From Phaeotremella fagi (lineage: Eukaryota > Basidiomycota > Tremellomycetes > Tremellales > Phaeotremellaceae): a DNA stretch of 64,000 nt. The position numbers were made by a program, and so were the translations under genes. Where the stretch lies: contig BCHU01000013.1 in NCBI GenBank assembly GCA_001599715.1, positions 248,001-312,000 of the forward strand, written 5' to 3'. Shown here piece by piece: positions 10,201 through 21,260 of the stretch (positions are counted from its first letter, which is position 1; every line of letters begins with the position of its first letter). The notes beneath the pieces are model-generated. The model did no database searches and was not told the DNA's origin. It worked only from the letters and a program-made list of their open reading frames with translations.

Positions 10201-12429
10201 ATGTCCTCAGACACAAAATCATTTCTAGAACTCGACTTAGGTCCAAAATTCTCTGAAGACACTTTCAGTGGTTTCAAAAAATCATTTCTCGGTCTCGACT
10301 GCCTCGACTTCGGTGAAGAATTCTCTGAAGACGGTTTCAGTGATTACACAGACAACGATTCAGATAGATCGTCAAATACCGACGTTTCCACTGCTCCATC
10401 TTCTCCTGGTGAAGCTGAGTTCCCACAAAAATATGAAACACCGATTTACGATTCTTTCCATTCAGATACTGCTTCGTCCTTCAGTAGAGATACACGAATA
10501 GACGATACTTCAGCCGGGTGGTCTCCCCCAAAAGTCTTCAAGCAGGATCATCCGATTTATGATTCTTTCACCCACCATGATGAAGCTCGTGCTGATACCC
10601 AAGATCAAGGTAGTGAGACGGATTTCAATGATCTCACCATTCCTTCAATCGATGTTTCGTTGACCGACCACCCTACCGATATTCAAGAAACACAAGCTAC
10701 TGCTCCATCAGAAGAATCGCAAGTTCAAAAAGTCGACAAGGTATTCCAACTCCCATTTCCTGATCATCACACATTTGATGAAGCTTCAACAAGCGTATCC
10801 CGAGACAACACTGCTACTACCTCAGGTGAATCAGAACTCTCTAAAGTTATCATCAACCTTACTCCCTCATTTGCTACTCCTAGTACATCAGACTCGGCTA
10901 TTTCAATCTATACCCAAGCAACCAATGAACCTACCCGTCCGATCAAAAAATACAAATCATGTCTAGCCACTCATCGGCCGAAGAAAGAAAGAATTCATTT
11001 CAACGAAGAAACTCGTGCAGTCAACCCTCCAAGTCATTACAAAGATGACCCCCCACTTGGTTCCGACACCACGACGAATCAAGATGGTAGTGCGGCATCT
11101 TCAGTTGTCGGAATTGTCGGTGCAGATCAAGATTATGAGGAACCACTTCATGAAGGATATTCGAACTATGTCCCCACCAAACGCAGAAAATCCACTGGGC
11201 TCTTTGCCACAGAAGAAGAAACAACCACTACGTCTACTACTGGGTCAGATTCTTCATCGAAATCCACCACTACATCTGACGCTGATACCTCAGTTAAAGC
11301 TTCTCCAAACAACCACAAGCACACAGATACAGCCAGTTCAACCACACAAGAGCATAACCCAGTCAGACATCATCATTCTAAGCCTACGACAGAATCTTCT
11401 ACTACAGAACCATCCGAGAGTCCGAGTCATTCAGAAACATCTACTTCAGAGAATGAAACCGAAACGGGCCCGGTCGACTATAAGAAAGAATGTCAGGAAC
11501 TTTTGAAAATTAACAAGATTCTACAATACGGCTTCAAATCTCAAGAGGCTGAGATGAACGCTACTATGTCTGCTGTGCTAAAAGTCTCGAGGGCTCTCGA
11601 TGAAGGTTACGGAGTTGAAGATGATAAAGATGATAACGATGATTCGGTTACACCGCACACTGGTGCTTACACGGAGAGTAATCCCTTCGTGATTATCGAT
11701 GATCTCCAGAAAAAGTTGTCGGCTGCAACCAAGAAACTACATGTTCAGCAAGAACTGAATTCTTCGCTTTTCAAATTCGATAACGAAGAAAAGTCCAGCA
11801 CTGCAGATAGCTCGGTCGATTATCGAACGGTTAGGAAAATCTTGAAGTTTGCTGGAAAGTTATTAAGCGAAGCAGAAACTAAATGTAGTAACATGGAAAT
11901 GCAAGTTCGACAATTCAGCCAAATAACGAAGATCAAAGAATTGCAATACCAACAACAGTTAAAGGGAATTTCCGGTTTTTTGTGGTCGAGTTTAGGGGAT
12001 AAAGTAACTGCCGGAGTCGTAAAAACGGAGGACGGAAGTCATGTTTACAGAATCAAAACGGACACCGGCGACAGAATGGTTATGCCACTCCAGCAAGCTG
12101 TCGAACTCCAGTTAGGTCAAAGTTCAGATCAAGATAAAGGTGATGGAAAAGAACATCCCTTAGAACTGCCACAGGTGTTGTCTAGAGCTGAGAGACATAA
12201 GATGATGGAGGCGATGGAGAGACATCGTAAAGCGGAAGAGGAAAAGAAGAGAGAAGAGGAGGCAAAAGAGCTGGAAAGTCAGAAAACTGAAGACACAGAG
12301 GTTGACTCGGAAGTTCACAAAGAACGATCGGAAATTCATATGTCGTCAGCTGCGTCTTCGTGTTCCAGAGGTATAGAATCTAATTTAGGATTTGGAGGTG
12401 ACTTTGAAACTTCTTCAATAGTAGAGTAG
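10201..12429 (+). CDS. Large coiled-coil protein, tandem family 2 member C
   Basis: An intronless gene of 742 residues. The N-terminus holds an internal repeat: SFLELDLG...FSEDTFSGF is followed 21 residues later by SFLGLDCL...FSEDGFSDY. A second short repeat is PIYDSF (twice, near residues 82 and 119). Residues about 30-420 are Ser/Thr/Asp-rich and probably disordered. Helical segments start at about residue 425 (YKKECQELLKINKILQYGFK) and continue to about 590. The C-terminal block VVKTEDGSHVYRIKTDTGDR plus MPLQQAVELQLG matches the ends of members A and B. A charged helix follows (MMEAMERHRKAEEEKKREEE). It is the longest member and keeps the shared C-terminal module. Function unknown. Confidence 0.8.
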   Translation: MSSDTKSFLELDLGPKFSEDTFSGFKKSFLGLDCLDFGEEFSEDGFSDYTDNDSDRSSNTDVSTAPSSPGEAEFPQKYETPIYDSFHSDTASSFSRDTRIDDTSAGWSPPKVFKQDHPIYDSFTHHDEARADTQDQGSETDFNDLTIPSIDVSLTDHPTDIQETQATAPSEESQVQKVDKVFQLPFPDHHTFDEASTSVSRDNTATTSGESELSKVIINLTPSFATPSTSDSAISIYTQATNEPTRPIKKYKSCLATHRPKKERIHFNEETRAVNPPSHYKDDPPLGSDTTTNQDGSAASSVVGIVGADQDYEEPLHEGYSNYVPTKRRKSTGLFATEEETTTTSTTGSDSSSKSTTTSDADTSVKASPNNHKHTDTASSTTQEHNPVRHHHSKPTTESSTTEPSESPSHSETSTSENETETGPVDYKKECQELLKINKILQYGFKSQEAEMNATMSAVLKVSRALDEGYGVEDDKDDNDDSVTPHTGAYTESNPFVIIDDLQKKLSAATKKLHVQQELNSSLFKFDNEEKSSTADSSVDYRTVRKILKFAGKLLSEAETKCSNMEMQVRQFSQITKIKELQYQQQLKGISGFLWSSLGDKVTAGVVKTEDGSHVYRIKTDTGDRMVMPLQQAVELQLGQSSDQDKGDGKEHPLELPQVLSRAERHKMMEAMERHRKAEEEKKREEEAKELESQKTEDTEVDSEVHKERSEIHMSSAASSCSRGIESNLGFGGDFETSSIVE
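10216..10350 (+). repeat. Internal coding repeat, about 63 nt unit
   Basis: Two adjacent imperfect copies code for KSFLxLD...FSEDxFS. The serine codons opening each copy are at 10219 and 10282. The second copy is slightly longer between LD and FSED. The repeat lies inside the first 50 codons of the 742-residue coiled-coil gene. Confidence 0.7.
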
Positions 12430-12603
12430 CGAAATTTGAGATTGTAGCGAGTGATTTATGTAGAGTACTGTATGTAGTGGAGTTTGAACAAGCGCTGTAC
12501 ACTTGACAGCGGTCGAATAAAACTTGAACCATCATTCATAAAGACATTACTACGTAAGCTAATCGAAAACGTTGAAACCTAACCGATAACCATAACCCTC
12601 CAC

Positions 12604-14335
12604 CTACTTTGAGCTCTCACCACCAGATTGTAACCCAACATCAGAAGCGATCGATCGACAGTAACGAGTCGCGGGACCATCTTCGTAGTATGAGAGAATG
12701 TCTATCATATACTGTTTCCAGGTTTTCTCTGGTTTAGAAGGGTTGAGAGTTTCTGGAATTCTATCTGCGTAGACCAAACATTCGTTCACCCCTTTTATCA
12801 TGAACTTACGGTGAGGCTCGTTAGCAGTTGCGACTACTCCATCTACAAGTGGGAAAGCGCCTCCAGTGGATTCCCCTCCGTTCTCTATTATCTCCTTGTA
12901 AAGATCGTTGTAGAAACTTGGTTCGACCTTGCCACAGGCGTAATATGGTGTATCACAACTGTTACTTGTACGTAGTTTTTTATAACCCTTGATACTTCCA
13001 TCAGCTTTGACGATTGGTTCCTCAGAAGCGAATTGAGCGAAAATCTGATTCTTGGGATGGAGAAGAGTAGTTGAAGCGAAATCAGCGAAAGAGCCATCCC
13101 AGAGAATCTTGCTCTTGCCTTCGATACTGGTTAACCGAGTTAACGGAAGTTGCTCGATGGTGGGGGGAGCTTCCTCCCGGAAGCTTGTCTTGACCAGTTC
13201 TGCCCGTTGTTCTCGATAGAGTTCGTTCGTACTGACATCTCCGTAAATTTCGTCGAACCATTTTGTCGCGGATTTTAAAGCTGTAGCTCCATCTATTCCG
13301 GCCAGTTGCTGGTAGTCTTGTATGATCCATTTCTTACTATTCCCCATCCCGAACCAGATGCCTGATCTTCCCCCATCACGTTCCTTTTCGTCGCCAAACC
13401 TGGTATACAAAACCGCCTCTGACCCCTCTAAACCGGATAAATCACGAAGTGTTCCAGGAAGACCAAGTGTGGTACCATGAACTCTAACGACTCGCACATC
13501 GTTTTCCTTTAATCGAGCCATAAGCGAATCGTGAGCTTCGGTGTTGAAATTTCGATTGGCGACGCTGAGAGTTCCATTGCCTAACCAAGCTTCGGTACAG
13601 GATTCGACGTAGACATCACATTTCTGAAGGAATTCGTTGGACAGTTGATTGGGTAGGACGCTACTGGTAAAGTTCTTGATCATGTAACGTCCTTTGACCG
13701 TCTTTTCGATCTGTTCAGCTATCTTCCGATCTCTTTCGATATCTTCCGTTCCACCTTGCAACGAAGCTCCTGGTATAATCTTGATCCCCTTTGATTCAAG
13801 ATCGGAGAATGATGTTTTGGTTTGACGTTCGATTGGACCTTTCATGGTATGGAAGCTATCCTTCTCCTTACTTCTATTACGTTGACCAGCTACAATTAGA
13901 ATATTACTCTGATAGTCTTCCTTGACGTGTATATGACCCTCAGCTTGACCAGTTAAAACATCATCCGGTTCACCATCAGTGATGAAGATGGTGGTACCGT
14001 TTGTCAAGTGGCGATCAATCAAATTTGATAGCTTGACACTTCTTTCTGTGGCTGTGAGCGGAGTTGGATCATTACGAGAGAACGGTCCTATCAAATCTTC
14101 ATTTAACCAGGAGTCTTCATTGAGTTGATTATCGTCCAGACCGACGATGTATGGTTTCTCAATAACGTGACGAGGGACCTTCATTGAGAAAGCTGAATCT
14201 GGGATAAAACACATTTCAGTTTAATCAATTCTGTAAAATATGTTTTTGCCACTATTGATTTGACTTACCTTCTGAGAGGGTGTTGAAGTTACCTTCGGTG
14301 AGATTATATTGAGTTGGGTGCTCAAATTTACTCAT
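12604..14335 (-). CDS. Unknown 553-residue protein; possible nucleoside-hydrolase-like fold
   Basis: Two exons: 14269-14335 codes MSKFEHPTQYNLTEGNFNTL..., and after a GTAAGT/CCCAG intron 12604-14198 codes the rest. Exon 2 alone has an in-frame ATG at 14214, but the two-exon model keeps frame and gives a clean N-terminus. A segment near residue 95, TTIFITDGEPDDVLTGQ, has a hydrophobic strand followed by an acidic DG-PDD cluster. This recalls the N-terminal Asp cluster of inosine/uridine nucleoside hydrolases. Later come a second strand (SNILIVAGQ), a glycine-rich segment (LGLPGTLRDLSGLEGSEA) and SNSCDTPYYACG. No other hydrolase motif is clear, so the fold suggestion is weak. No signal peptide or membrane segment. 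Confidence 0.75.
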
Positions 14336-14975
14336 GATGAAATCGAAATTAGATTATTTTTGTATTCAAAAAGAAACTGAAGGAAAGTGGGGGAAAGAAA
14401 GAGAGATAGAATGTGACAGAGGGAAAGCAACGAAATATACCTGGTCTTCTTGTGCAAAACATTTCTCACCTGCCTGTGGAGCGCATCATGAATGGAAAGA
14501 ACTCTCTTCAAAAGGAAAGCACATTGTTAAACGACCACATTAAAAGTCAGCTCAAAGGATCAAGTAAAAATCGACTCGATGAGGGTTAAATGACATCTTC
14601 TTCGGGGTTTCTTTCTATACGTGTACTTCGAGTTATTTTCCGATGAGAGTAGAAGAATGAAAGAACGAGAGGTAATGGAGCATAACGGTTAGAATCGTGT
14701 GTTGATACGGTGAATTGGAAAGATTGTAAATGGTCCAGTTCCACTCGATCCGATGGCGGAAATTTTATTGGTGAAGGTAATTATTTTTTAAGACTCAAAT
14801 CTGGCAACAAAAAGCCAACTAAATTCTGTTTGAAAAATACTACAGCTGAAACAGTATGTGCAACGCTCTGCATATGTCTGACTACTGTACTACCTTTCAA
14901 CAACTACTACAAATATACCTCCTTTCTTCGGACCTCGTTCGCACACGTCTCCTACTTGACTAATACACCTGACCA
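14336..14975 (-). promoter_or_regulatory. Promoter region of the 553-residue gene
   Basis: 640 bases between two minus-strand genes. The part next to 14335 should be the promoter and leader of the 553-residue gene. An open frame on the plus strand at 14710-15186 overlaps the next gene antisense and is not supported. Nothing else is identifiable. Confidence 0.35.
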
Positions 14976-15624
14976 TCAGAATTTGGAATTGACACCTTCG
15001 CGACTGTTCCAAGTCAGTTCGAACGAAATGGCAGATGAAGAAGAATACTCACAGTTCTTTGATTGTACCAGCATCCATTCCCTGACTTTGAGCGGAAAAA
15101 AATCTTTGGAAAAGTTCCAATGTGTCTTCATCGGCGACCTTTCTGCGTTGAGCTTTCTCGACGATCTCGAGATATTCACTGGCTGATGGAGATTCTGATT
15201 TCGAGGAGGAATGTTTAATTTTCTTGCGTACAGAGTTTTTTAAGAAATTCTTCGCCTCTTTTGAGAGACCGTGAGTAGGATTGGAGGCGTGACTGGATGA
15301 ACCTCCTTGGTGAGTATGAGACCCGCTTCGATTCTGGTTTGGATTTGATGAAGAACCCCCCGCTGCAGGAGCATTGTTGAACCAATCATACCCTTCATCT
15401 CCTAAATCGTACATGGTCTCATGTGTTTGCTGGTTGTTGGTGCTGTAGGTGTTGGAACCAGAAGCATAGTTGTGGAAGCTCTGATCTGTTGTATGGTGAT
15501 CGCCCTGATCTCCTCCTCCAAGAGTATCGTCCCAATCATCCTCCATATCATGGTTGTCGTTGGGGGTGAAGAAGAAGCTAGAATCTCTGCCGTTGTTGAA
15601 GTAGTCGTAATCTTCTCCACTCAT
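14976..15624 (-). CDS. Unknown 199-residue protein with tiny last exon
   Basis: Exon 1 (15053-15624) and a 28-nt last exon (14976-15003) are joined across a 49-nt intron with a GTGAGT donor, a CTGAC branch site and an AACAG acceptor. Without the splice the frame stops right at the donor after GTIKEL; with it the protein ends RIKEL-type then REGVNSKF. The N-terminal 115 residues are acidic, Asn/Gly/His-rich and probably disordered (MSGEDYDYFNNGRDSSFF). The C-terminal third is helical and basic (LSKEAKNFLKNSVRKKIKHS; EYLEIVEKAQRRKVADEDTL; LFQRFFSAQSQG). I do not recognise it; a small nuclear protein is plausible from the basic cluster. Confidence 0.7.
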
Positions 15625-16369
15625 TGTGCGAAAAAGAAACCTAAATTGGATGTGGAAGAAAAAGAAAAAAGAAAAAACCGTGGGGGAATTCACCTCTTTT
15701 AAATCACGCTCAATAACGTCAATCTGTGTTTGAAATCAATTACTGTAGAGCGAAAGAAAGCTTTTTCCCGACGTTTCGTTGAAAGAAAGGATGTTAATCC
15801 CGATGAAGGCTTTGCCTTCTGCCACAAAGACTTACTGCATATACAGTACTCGTCCTGTAGTGTACTTGTACAGTGTTTAGGAAAAGGGCAGTACTCGTGC
15901 TTGTACTGTGGAACAAGAGAGCATGAGCGAGGCTCATGCATGAAGTGGGTTTCGAATATTCATCTTTTCAACGGACAGGATGACGGGCTAGACATGTCCA
16001 TCAAACGGGAGCGCCAGATTTTGGTGTCTGTCTCAAGTACACTCTCGCAAGTTTGTACAGTGCTTATAGAGTATAGTAGTGTACTGACTATTAAATTTAC
16101 ATAGAGAGAGTGAAATCATAACAATGCATGCATGTGACCGAAATAAAAGTACTTGCGATAATTACAAACTAAAAACGGAAACGAAAAGCACCCAACCAAA
16201 TCAGAACCATAAATATAGGAAATCGAGAAAAGAAAGAAAAAGCTACAGAAATACGTATACGTAAATTGGTATAAAAGGTTCAAGACGAGCAGACGGGGGG
16301 TCAATAGGAGAAAATAAAACAAGTACATGGTATATAAAGTAATCGTAAAACACACACTCTGATCTGGAT
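15625..16369 (-). promoter_or_regulatory. Spacer with GTAC-rich cluster
   Basis: 745 bases between the start of the 199-residue gene and the 3' end of the forkhead gene, both on the minus strand. Eight GTAC cores lie between 15846 and 16084, several within ACTGTAC or TGTACAGTG. Open frames in either direction here have no homology-like features and are left out. Confidence 0.4.
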
Positions 16370-19184
16370 TTACAAAAGTAAATCCCTATTCTTTCTTGGA
16401 CTAGCTTCAACGGCAGGTAACAACATCGCATACCTGGTCGGACTAGTTGAAGGGATAGAATTCCTACCTGAAGGACTTCTAGTTGGTGAACCGTAGATAT
16501 CACTGGATTTCAATCTAGTGAGACAATTCTCGATTTCCCAGAGAGGGGTGGATAAGAAATGACTGGCTGAAGGTGGAACCATACCCGGTGAACCTGCATA
16601 ACCGCCAGCTGGAGTTTTCGTGCCCCCAAACAACGAACTGAGAATTGGCCCTGGCGTCCTGAAATGTCTTGGTGTCTTTTCGTTGGCGATCGCAGCTGAT
16701 GATCTGGTTACTGGAGTTTTTGGTGGTCCAACGAGTATGGATGAGGTTGTCATTATCTCTTCATCAATCAGTCTAGAGGTTTTCGAATGTCCTCCTCCGA
16801 GTGGTTTCAAATCAAACGCCGACTCCAGCAATGGTGTTGACTGTGGATCAATCAAATCAAGATCTGGATCGATATCATCATGAGTCCATGCTTGTTGAAG
16901 TGAAGATGGATGATGCGGTCCACGAAGGATCGATGTTGGCATAGGTGATGAACCCGGTGAAGAAGATGATTGAACCAATGCTGGAGTTTTGAAAGCGCTA
17001 CTAGATAAAGATGATTTCTGTTGGATACCAGCTCTTTCTGGGGTGATAAACGAATCATCGAGACTAGGTAACAATCTTTCCTGTGGATGGTTAAGGATTG
17101 GTGCGAGTGGTGCGAGTGGTTCAGTGACTCGAACACGTTTTGGTGCGGTGAAAACGTTCTCTTCATCAACGATTGGTCGTTTAGGTTGAGACGGCATTGC
17201 AGGTTCGATGTACTGTTCCATTTCGAGTGGAAGGAAATCACCGTCATCCTCGAAATCGCTCGGTGGCATTGGTGTCGATGATGGTGGTAACGAAAGAACG
17301 GTGTTATGAGGTGTAAGTCGAGGTGGTAGCATTTGTCGTTTATCACCACCTAAGCTAGAACTCGATCTTGTCATTTCCATTCCAATACCTTCGTCTTCAT
17401 CATCGTCTTTAGAAGATAATTTCTTCCCCTTCTTACCCTTCTTGGGGATATAAGTCCTTCCTTCCCTCGCAGCCCTATCCATAGCTTCCTGTTCCTTTTG
17501 TCTCTCGTGTAAAGTCTGTCGACAACTAGCATGATGAGGATGGGTAGCTGGGAAATTCTTGATAAACTTGTCGTTCTCTGGCCAATGACATTTTTCATCT
17601 TCGTGAATAACCCAAATCCCACCTTTACCAGCTGGGAATTTCTCGGTTCTCGGAATAGTTTCAAACATTTTATGAATCGATAAATTGTGTCTAACCGAGT
17701 TTCGCCAAGCTCCATCACCAGTTTTGAAGAATGGATAAGCAGTTTCGACATATCGATAAATGTGTTCAAGAGATAAACCACCAGCTTGACATTTTAAGAT
17801 GGCTTGACCAATGATACAAGCGAACGATGGACCGGGACGATCCATCGATCTTGGTCCTGGTGGGATACCTTCTACTCCAGGATCATCAGCGACTTTAGCG
17901 AATTTAGCACTGGTTCTACCAGCTCCCGTAGATGGAAGGGGTCGAGGAATAGGTCGTGTAGGTCTTTGAGCTGGAACTGGAATGATGTTGGATTGTAACG
18001 TATCCATTGGGATTCGTTTAACCAAAACAGCTTTGGTGGGAGAATCGTTTTCATCGTCACTAACTTGTCTTCTGACGGAATGAACACTGTAGTTAGAACC
18101 GCTGGCTGATGATGACGAATATGCTGTGGTAGACGTTGCAGAAGAGTTGATACTGCTAGAATAACCTTTGTTGGTTTGAGGTGTTACCATTGGATTGTCA
18201 TGCTTGACAGGTGAAAATCGAAGAGGTTGTTTAGGGGCAGGACCAAGAGCACGAGCTGGTGAGATGCCTTGAATTGAACTTGCATAAAATTGAGCCTGTT
18301 AGTCAACAGGGTTAGTAGAATTCTAACCTCACTCGATGAGACCTACATTTGGATCCTGAGGGTATTCATACTCGTAACCGTCCATATAGCCACTTGGACC
18401 AGCGTGATTTTCCACGAAACCCAGAGAACTATTTGGTCGAGCAGCCGGCGTTGGATCAAAGATATCTCCACCCATGTGAGGAGCACCTTGACGAACGTTG
18501 GGATGCTGCAATGACATTTGACGTTGTAGGTGTTGAGGACGTTGTTGCATTTGCATAGAATGGTGTCGTTGAGGAATACCAGGACGAGTGACCGGTCTGG
18601 GACGGGGCTGGTTGGAACTTGGAGCGCCCATTTGTAACTGCATACCCATTCCCATATGATCAGTTGGTGATGTTGAATACATCTCAGCTGGTGATGTTCC
18701 GATCGAATGAAGATGATTACCATTCGAATCTTGAACATGATTCATCGCTGGTGTCCTGTCGTAGTCAGAATTATTCATTGGCGCGTCGAATTGCGGTGGT
18801 CTTGAATAAGTATGATCTTCCTCTGGTAAAAAAGGCGATGGACCACAATTGGGATCCGTGTGATGAGGAGATGGTGTTGGTGTGTTTGCCCTTTTCCTTT
18901 GATTCACGGCGACGCCGTTTGGATGACCTTGAAGAGCCATTCTTCCTTGGGCTTGAGGATGACCCATCTCTCCACTATACTGTGAATAATAAGATTGATT
19001 GTGGTGTTGTTGAGCAGGGTGTTGGTTGGGATAAAAGACTTGTTGAGACGTAGAGGGGGTAGGTGAATACGTTGGGACGCGGTGCATCCTAATCATTAGC
19101 TTCGAGTTCATCAAGAATTAGAACTCACCCTTCACCTCCCATGTTGTGTTGAGGACGTTGGATTGGTCGATTGGGGCGAGACAT
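16370..19184 (-). CDS. Forkhead (winged-helix) transcription factor
   Basis: Three exons (19129-19184, 18347-19088, 16370-18295) give 907 residues. Exon 1 codes MSRPNRPIQRPQHNMGGE. Introns have GTGAGT/TTAG and GTAGGT/AACAG borders. The forkhead domain lies at about residues 420-510: it opens PSFACIIGQAILKCQAGGLS, contains the recognition helix signature WRNSVRHNLSIHKMF, then GGIWVIHEDEKCHW. The N-terminal 300 residues are Gln/Pro/Ser-rich with many HPN/QQ runs and look like an activation or low-complexity domain. The C-terminal 400 residues are Ser/Pro/Thr-rich with several SP and TP sites (KTPVTRS, SPSGRNS, SPRKNR), suggesting kinase control. It could correspond to the Fkh/Hcm1/Sep1 cell-cycle group; I cannot choose between them. 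Confidence 0.9.
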
Positions 19185-20440
19185 TTCTACAGAGAGAACA
19201 GTGTCGAGTTGTAAAGAGAGAGAATCAAGTTCTAGGTGGCAACGGAAGGAGACCTTTGTAATCAAGTCAAAAGAAGAAGATCAAAGACGAGATTGATGGT
19301 GTCCTTCAAGACCAACAAGGTGAGTGAATGATCGAACGCCTGATTCAGTTGTCGGTGGTGAGATATTGTGTCGATATCGTTCGTAAGTGATAGAGTAGTA
19401 TCTTGATGATAGACAACAGAAGAATCAAATCACTCTGACTAAGATGAAAATTTGACAGTGATATATAGTGGAGTGAAGACCGATGAGGACGCGTTTGATG
19501 TGACCGTCCAATGAGTTATTGCAGAGTGGCAATGATGACGAGGGGATGACTGGTTGGTAGTGGTTGCTGAAGCTATCTTTCGGTGGTGATGGATGATGAA
19601 GAGAGAAGAGTAGAGATAGATGAGATGCGAAGAGAGGAATGGAATGAACAAGTCAAGTAGATTTGATTTGATTTGATGGATAGTTGAGTATAACGTGGGA
19701 ATCCCTCCTTCCACCTTCCCCCCTGCTCGCGACTTTCTTTGAAATAAAAGATAAACGCGTAACTTAAAGTAAAATCAATTCCTAATCTAGTAATTTTCAT
19801 TCAATTCACTTAATAACTCCGATGTGGCACCCATGAACTATATGGCACACGACGCGTTTCTTTCCTCCTCCTCTCCTCTCCATTGTCTCCCCCCCCTTGG
19901 CACTCCCTCCCCCTACAAAAATCATTTTCACAGGGTCATACCAATAGTCAAGATCGACATTACTTGTCTTTATTTGACTGAATAGAGTCAATAAAGTTCT
20001 TGGTATAGACGTGTTTACATTCATTTTAGTCTTTTCGTGGCGTGGTATGCCGAGAAAATAGAATGACATCAATATCAAGCTATTCTTGAATGTTAGTCTA
20101 GAACTACAATTATCGCATTATTGTTAATTCAATTGAATCATTCTCATCGCGTTTCAAGTCCAGTCTTTTCGGAACGACTCATTTGTATCCAGTAGAAAGC
20201 AATTCACAGTGTGTATGAACACAAGTTTGAAGCACAAAATTGATCTTTCAGGGAAACCGTGGAGTCCTCCAAGTCACATTTCCTTATGTGCTCGTATTCC
20301 CATCCCTTGCACATCGTCAATCATCGCCCACATAAATGAAGAGAATGTACAGTAAACTTTCCTTTGAATAAAGTGAACGAAAGAAACAAAAGAAATATAC
20401 ATCTTCAAAAACGCCTATACCCTGTGAACCAGATATACTC
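19185..20440 (-). promoter_or_regulatory. Long upstream region of the forkhead gene
   Basis: 1,256 bases with no supported gene, the longest spacer in the window. On the minus strand it should hold the promoter and leader of the forkhead gene. It contains a GATTTGATTTGATTTGAT run (19661-19680) and a polypyrimidine stretch on the plus strand (about 19861-19915, including a C8 run). The 3' part also holds the terminator side of nothing on this strand; the next gene upstream ends at 20441. The short open frames here are low-complexity and are not called. Confidence 0.4.
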
Positions 20441-20893
20441 CTAAAAGACAAAGCCCTCAACATAATCTTCCTCTTCCTTTACCTCCTCCAAACCCAAAGA
20501 ATTCATCATCTCCTCAATCCCTTCAACACTGCATTCTCTTTTAGTCCTTTCAACAAACTTTCGGTCACCCGTATCAATGAATGATTGTTCCAATTTCCCA
20601 ATCCTCTGTAACAAGTATTGACTAACTTTTCTATATTTCTGATTCTCCTCTTCGAGACTTTGACATATAGATACGAGTTCTTTATACTTATCGATGGAGC
20701 TATCAATCTCACTACCTTGGTGATCCTTGACTTGATCGTGATCGCGGGTTTTGGTGTGGGTTTCCCCAGATTGAGTAGGATTCGAAGTCGGTTCTGAACA
20801 TAGTTTTACTAGTACTCCACTTTGATCAGAAGTGGTTGATAAAGTATCATCATCTGTATCTTGGTCTCTTTGTGAACCTTGTGATTGCGACAT
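20441..20893 (-). CDS. Small coiled-coil protein, 150 residues
   Basis: A single exon. The first 55 residues are polar and disordered (MSQSQGSQRDQDTDDDTLST). Residues about 65-110 form a probable coiled coil (DKYKELVSICQSLEEENQKY; VSQYLLQRIGKLEQSF). The C-terminus is acidic (EEVKEEEDYVEGF). There is no signal peptide or membrane segment. The helix YKELVSICQSLEEENQ loosely resembles the helix YKKECQELLKINK in the 742-residue coiled-coil gene, but that is too weak to claim relationship. I do not recognise a family. Confidence 0.65.
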   Translation of the reverse strand: MSQSQGSQRDQDTDDDTLSTTSDQSGVLVKLCSEPTSNPTQSGETHTKTRDHDQVKDHQGSEIDSSIDKYKELVSICQSLEEENQKYRKVSQYLLQRIGKLEQSFIDTGDRKFVERTKRECSVEGIEEMMNSLGLEEVKEEEDYVEGFVF

Positions 20894-21260
20894 GGCTATT
20901 CTAACAATAAAATTGTTGGTAATGAATGATAATAGAGTGTTACTGTAAGATTCCCTCGCTCTATTTAGTTGTGATTATTTACAGCTCAGATAAATTTCGA
21001 AGGAACAGGTCTTCTAACCATGAAAGGATGCTGAGCACGACATTCGACAATTTTGAATTCCGACAGGAGCTCTTGATACACGTTCAAATTCTAATGATTG
21101 AAAACCCCATGACAGAGTCCTGAATTCTCACCTGAATTGTGGACTCAAAGACGAAAAATAGAAGATCTAATGGACTCTTTTCTCATCAATACAAAAAAAA
21201 ATCAAAATGCAATGATTACTATACATGAATGCAAAGATGCTCCAACAATAATGATCTCAA
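20894..21260. other. Spacer, nothing recognised
   Basis: 367 bases between the small coiled-coil gene and the 3' end of the transporter gene. It is AT-rich near 21185 (an A8 run) and should hold the promoter of the former and the terminator of the latter. No element is clear. Confidence 0.35.

Noticed and set aside
9884..10228. 114-codon open frame overlapping the start of the 742-residue gene
   Set aside because: It is translated CT/CA-rich leader and overlaps the real start in another frame.
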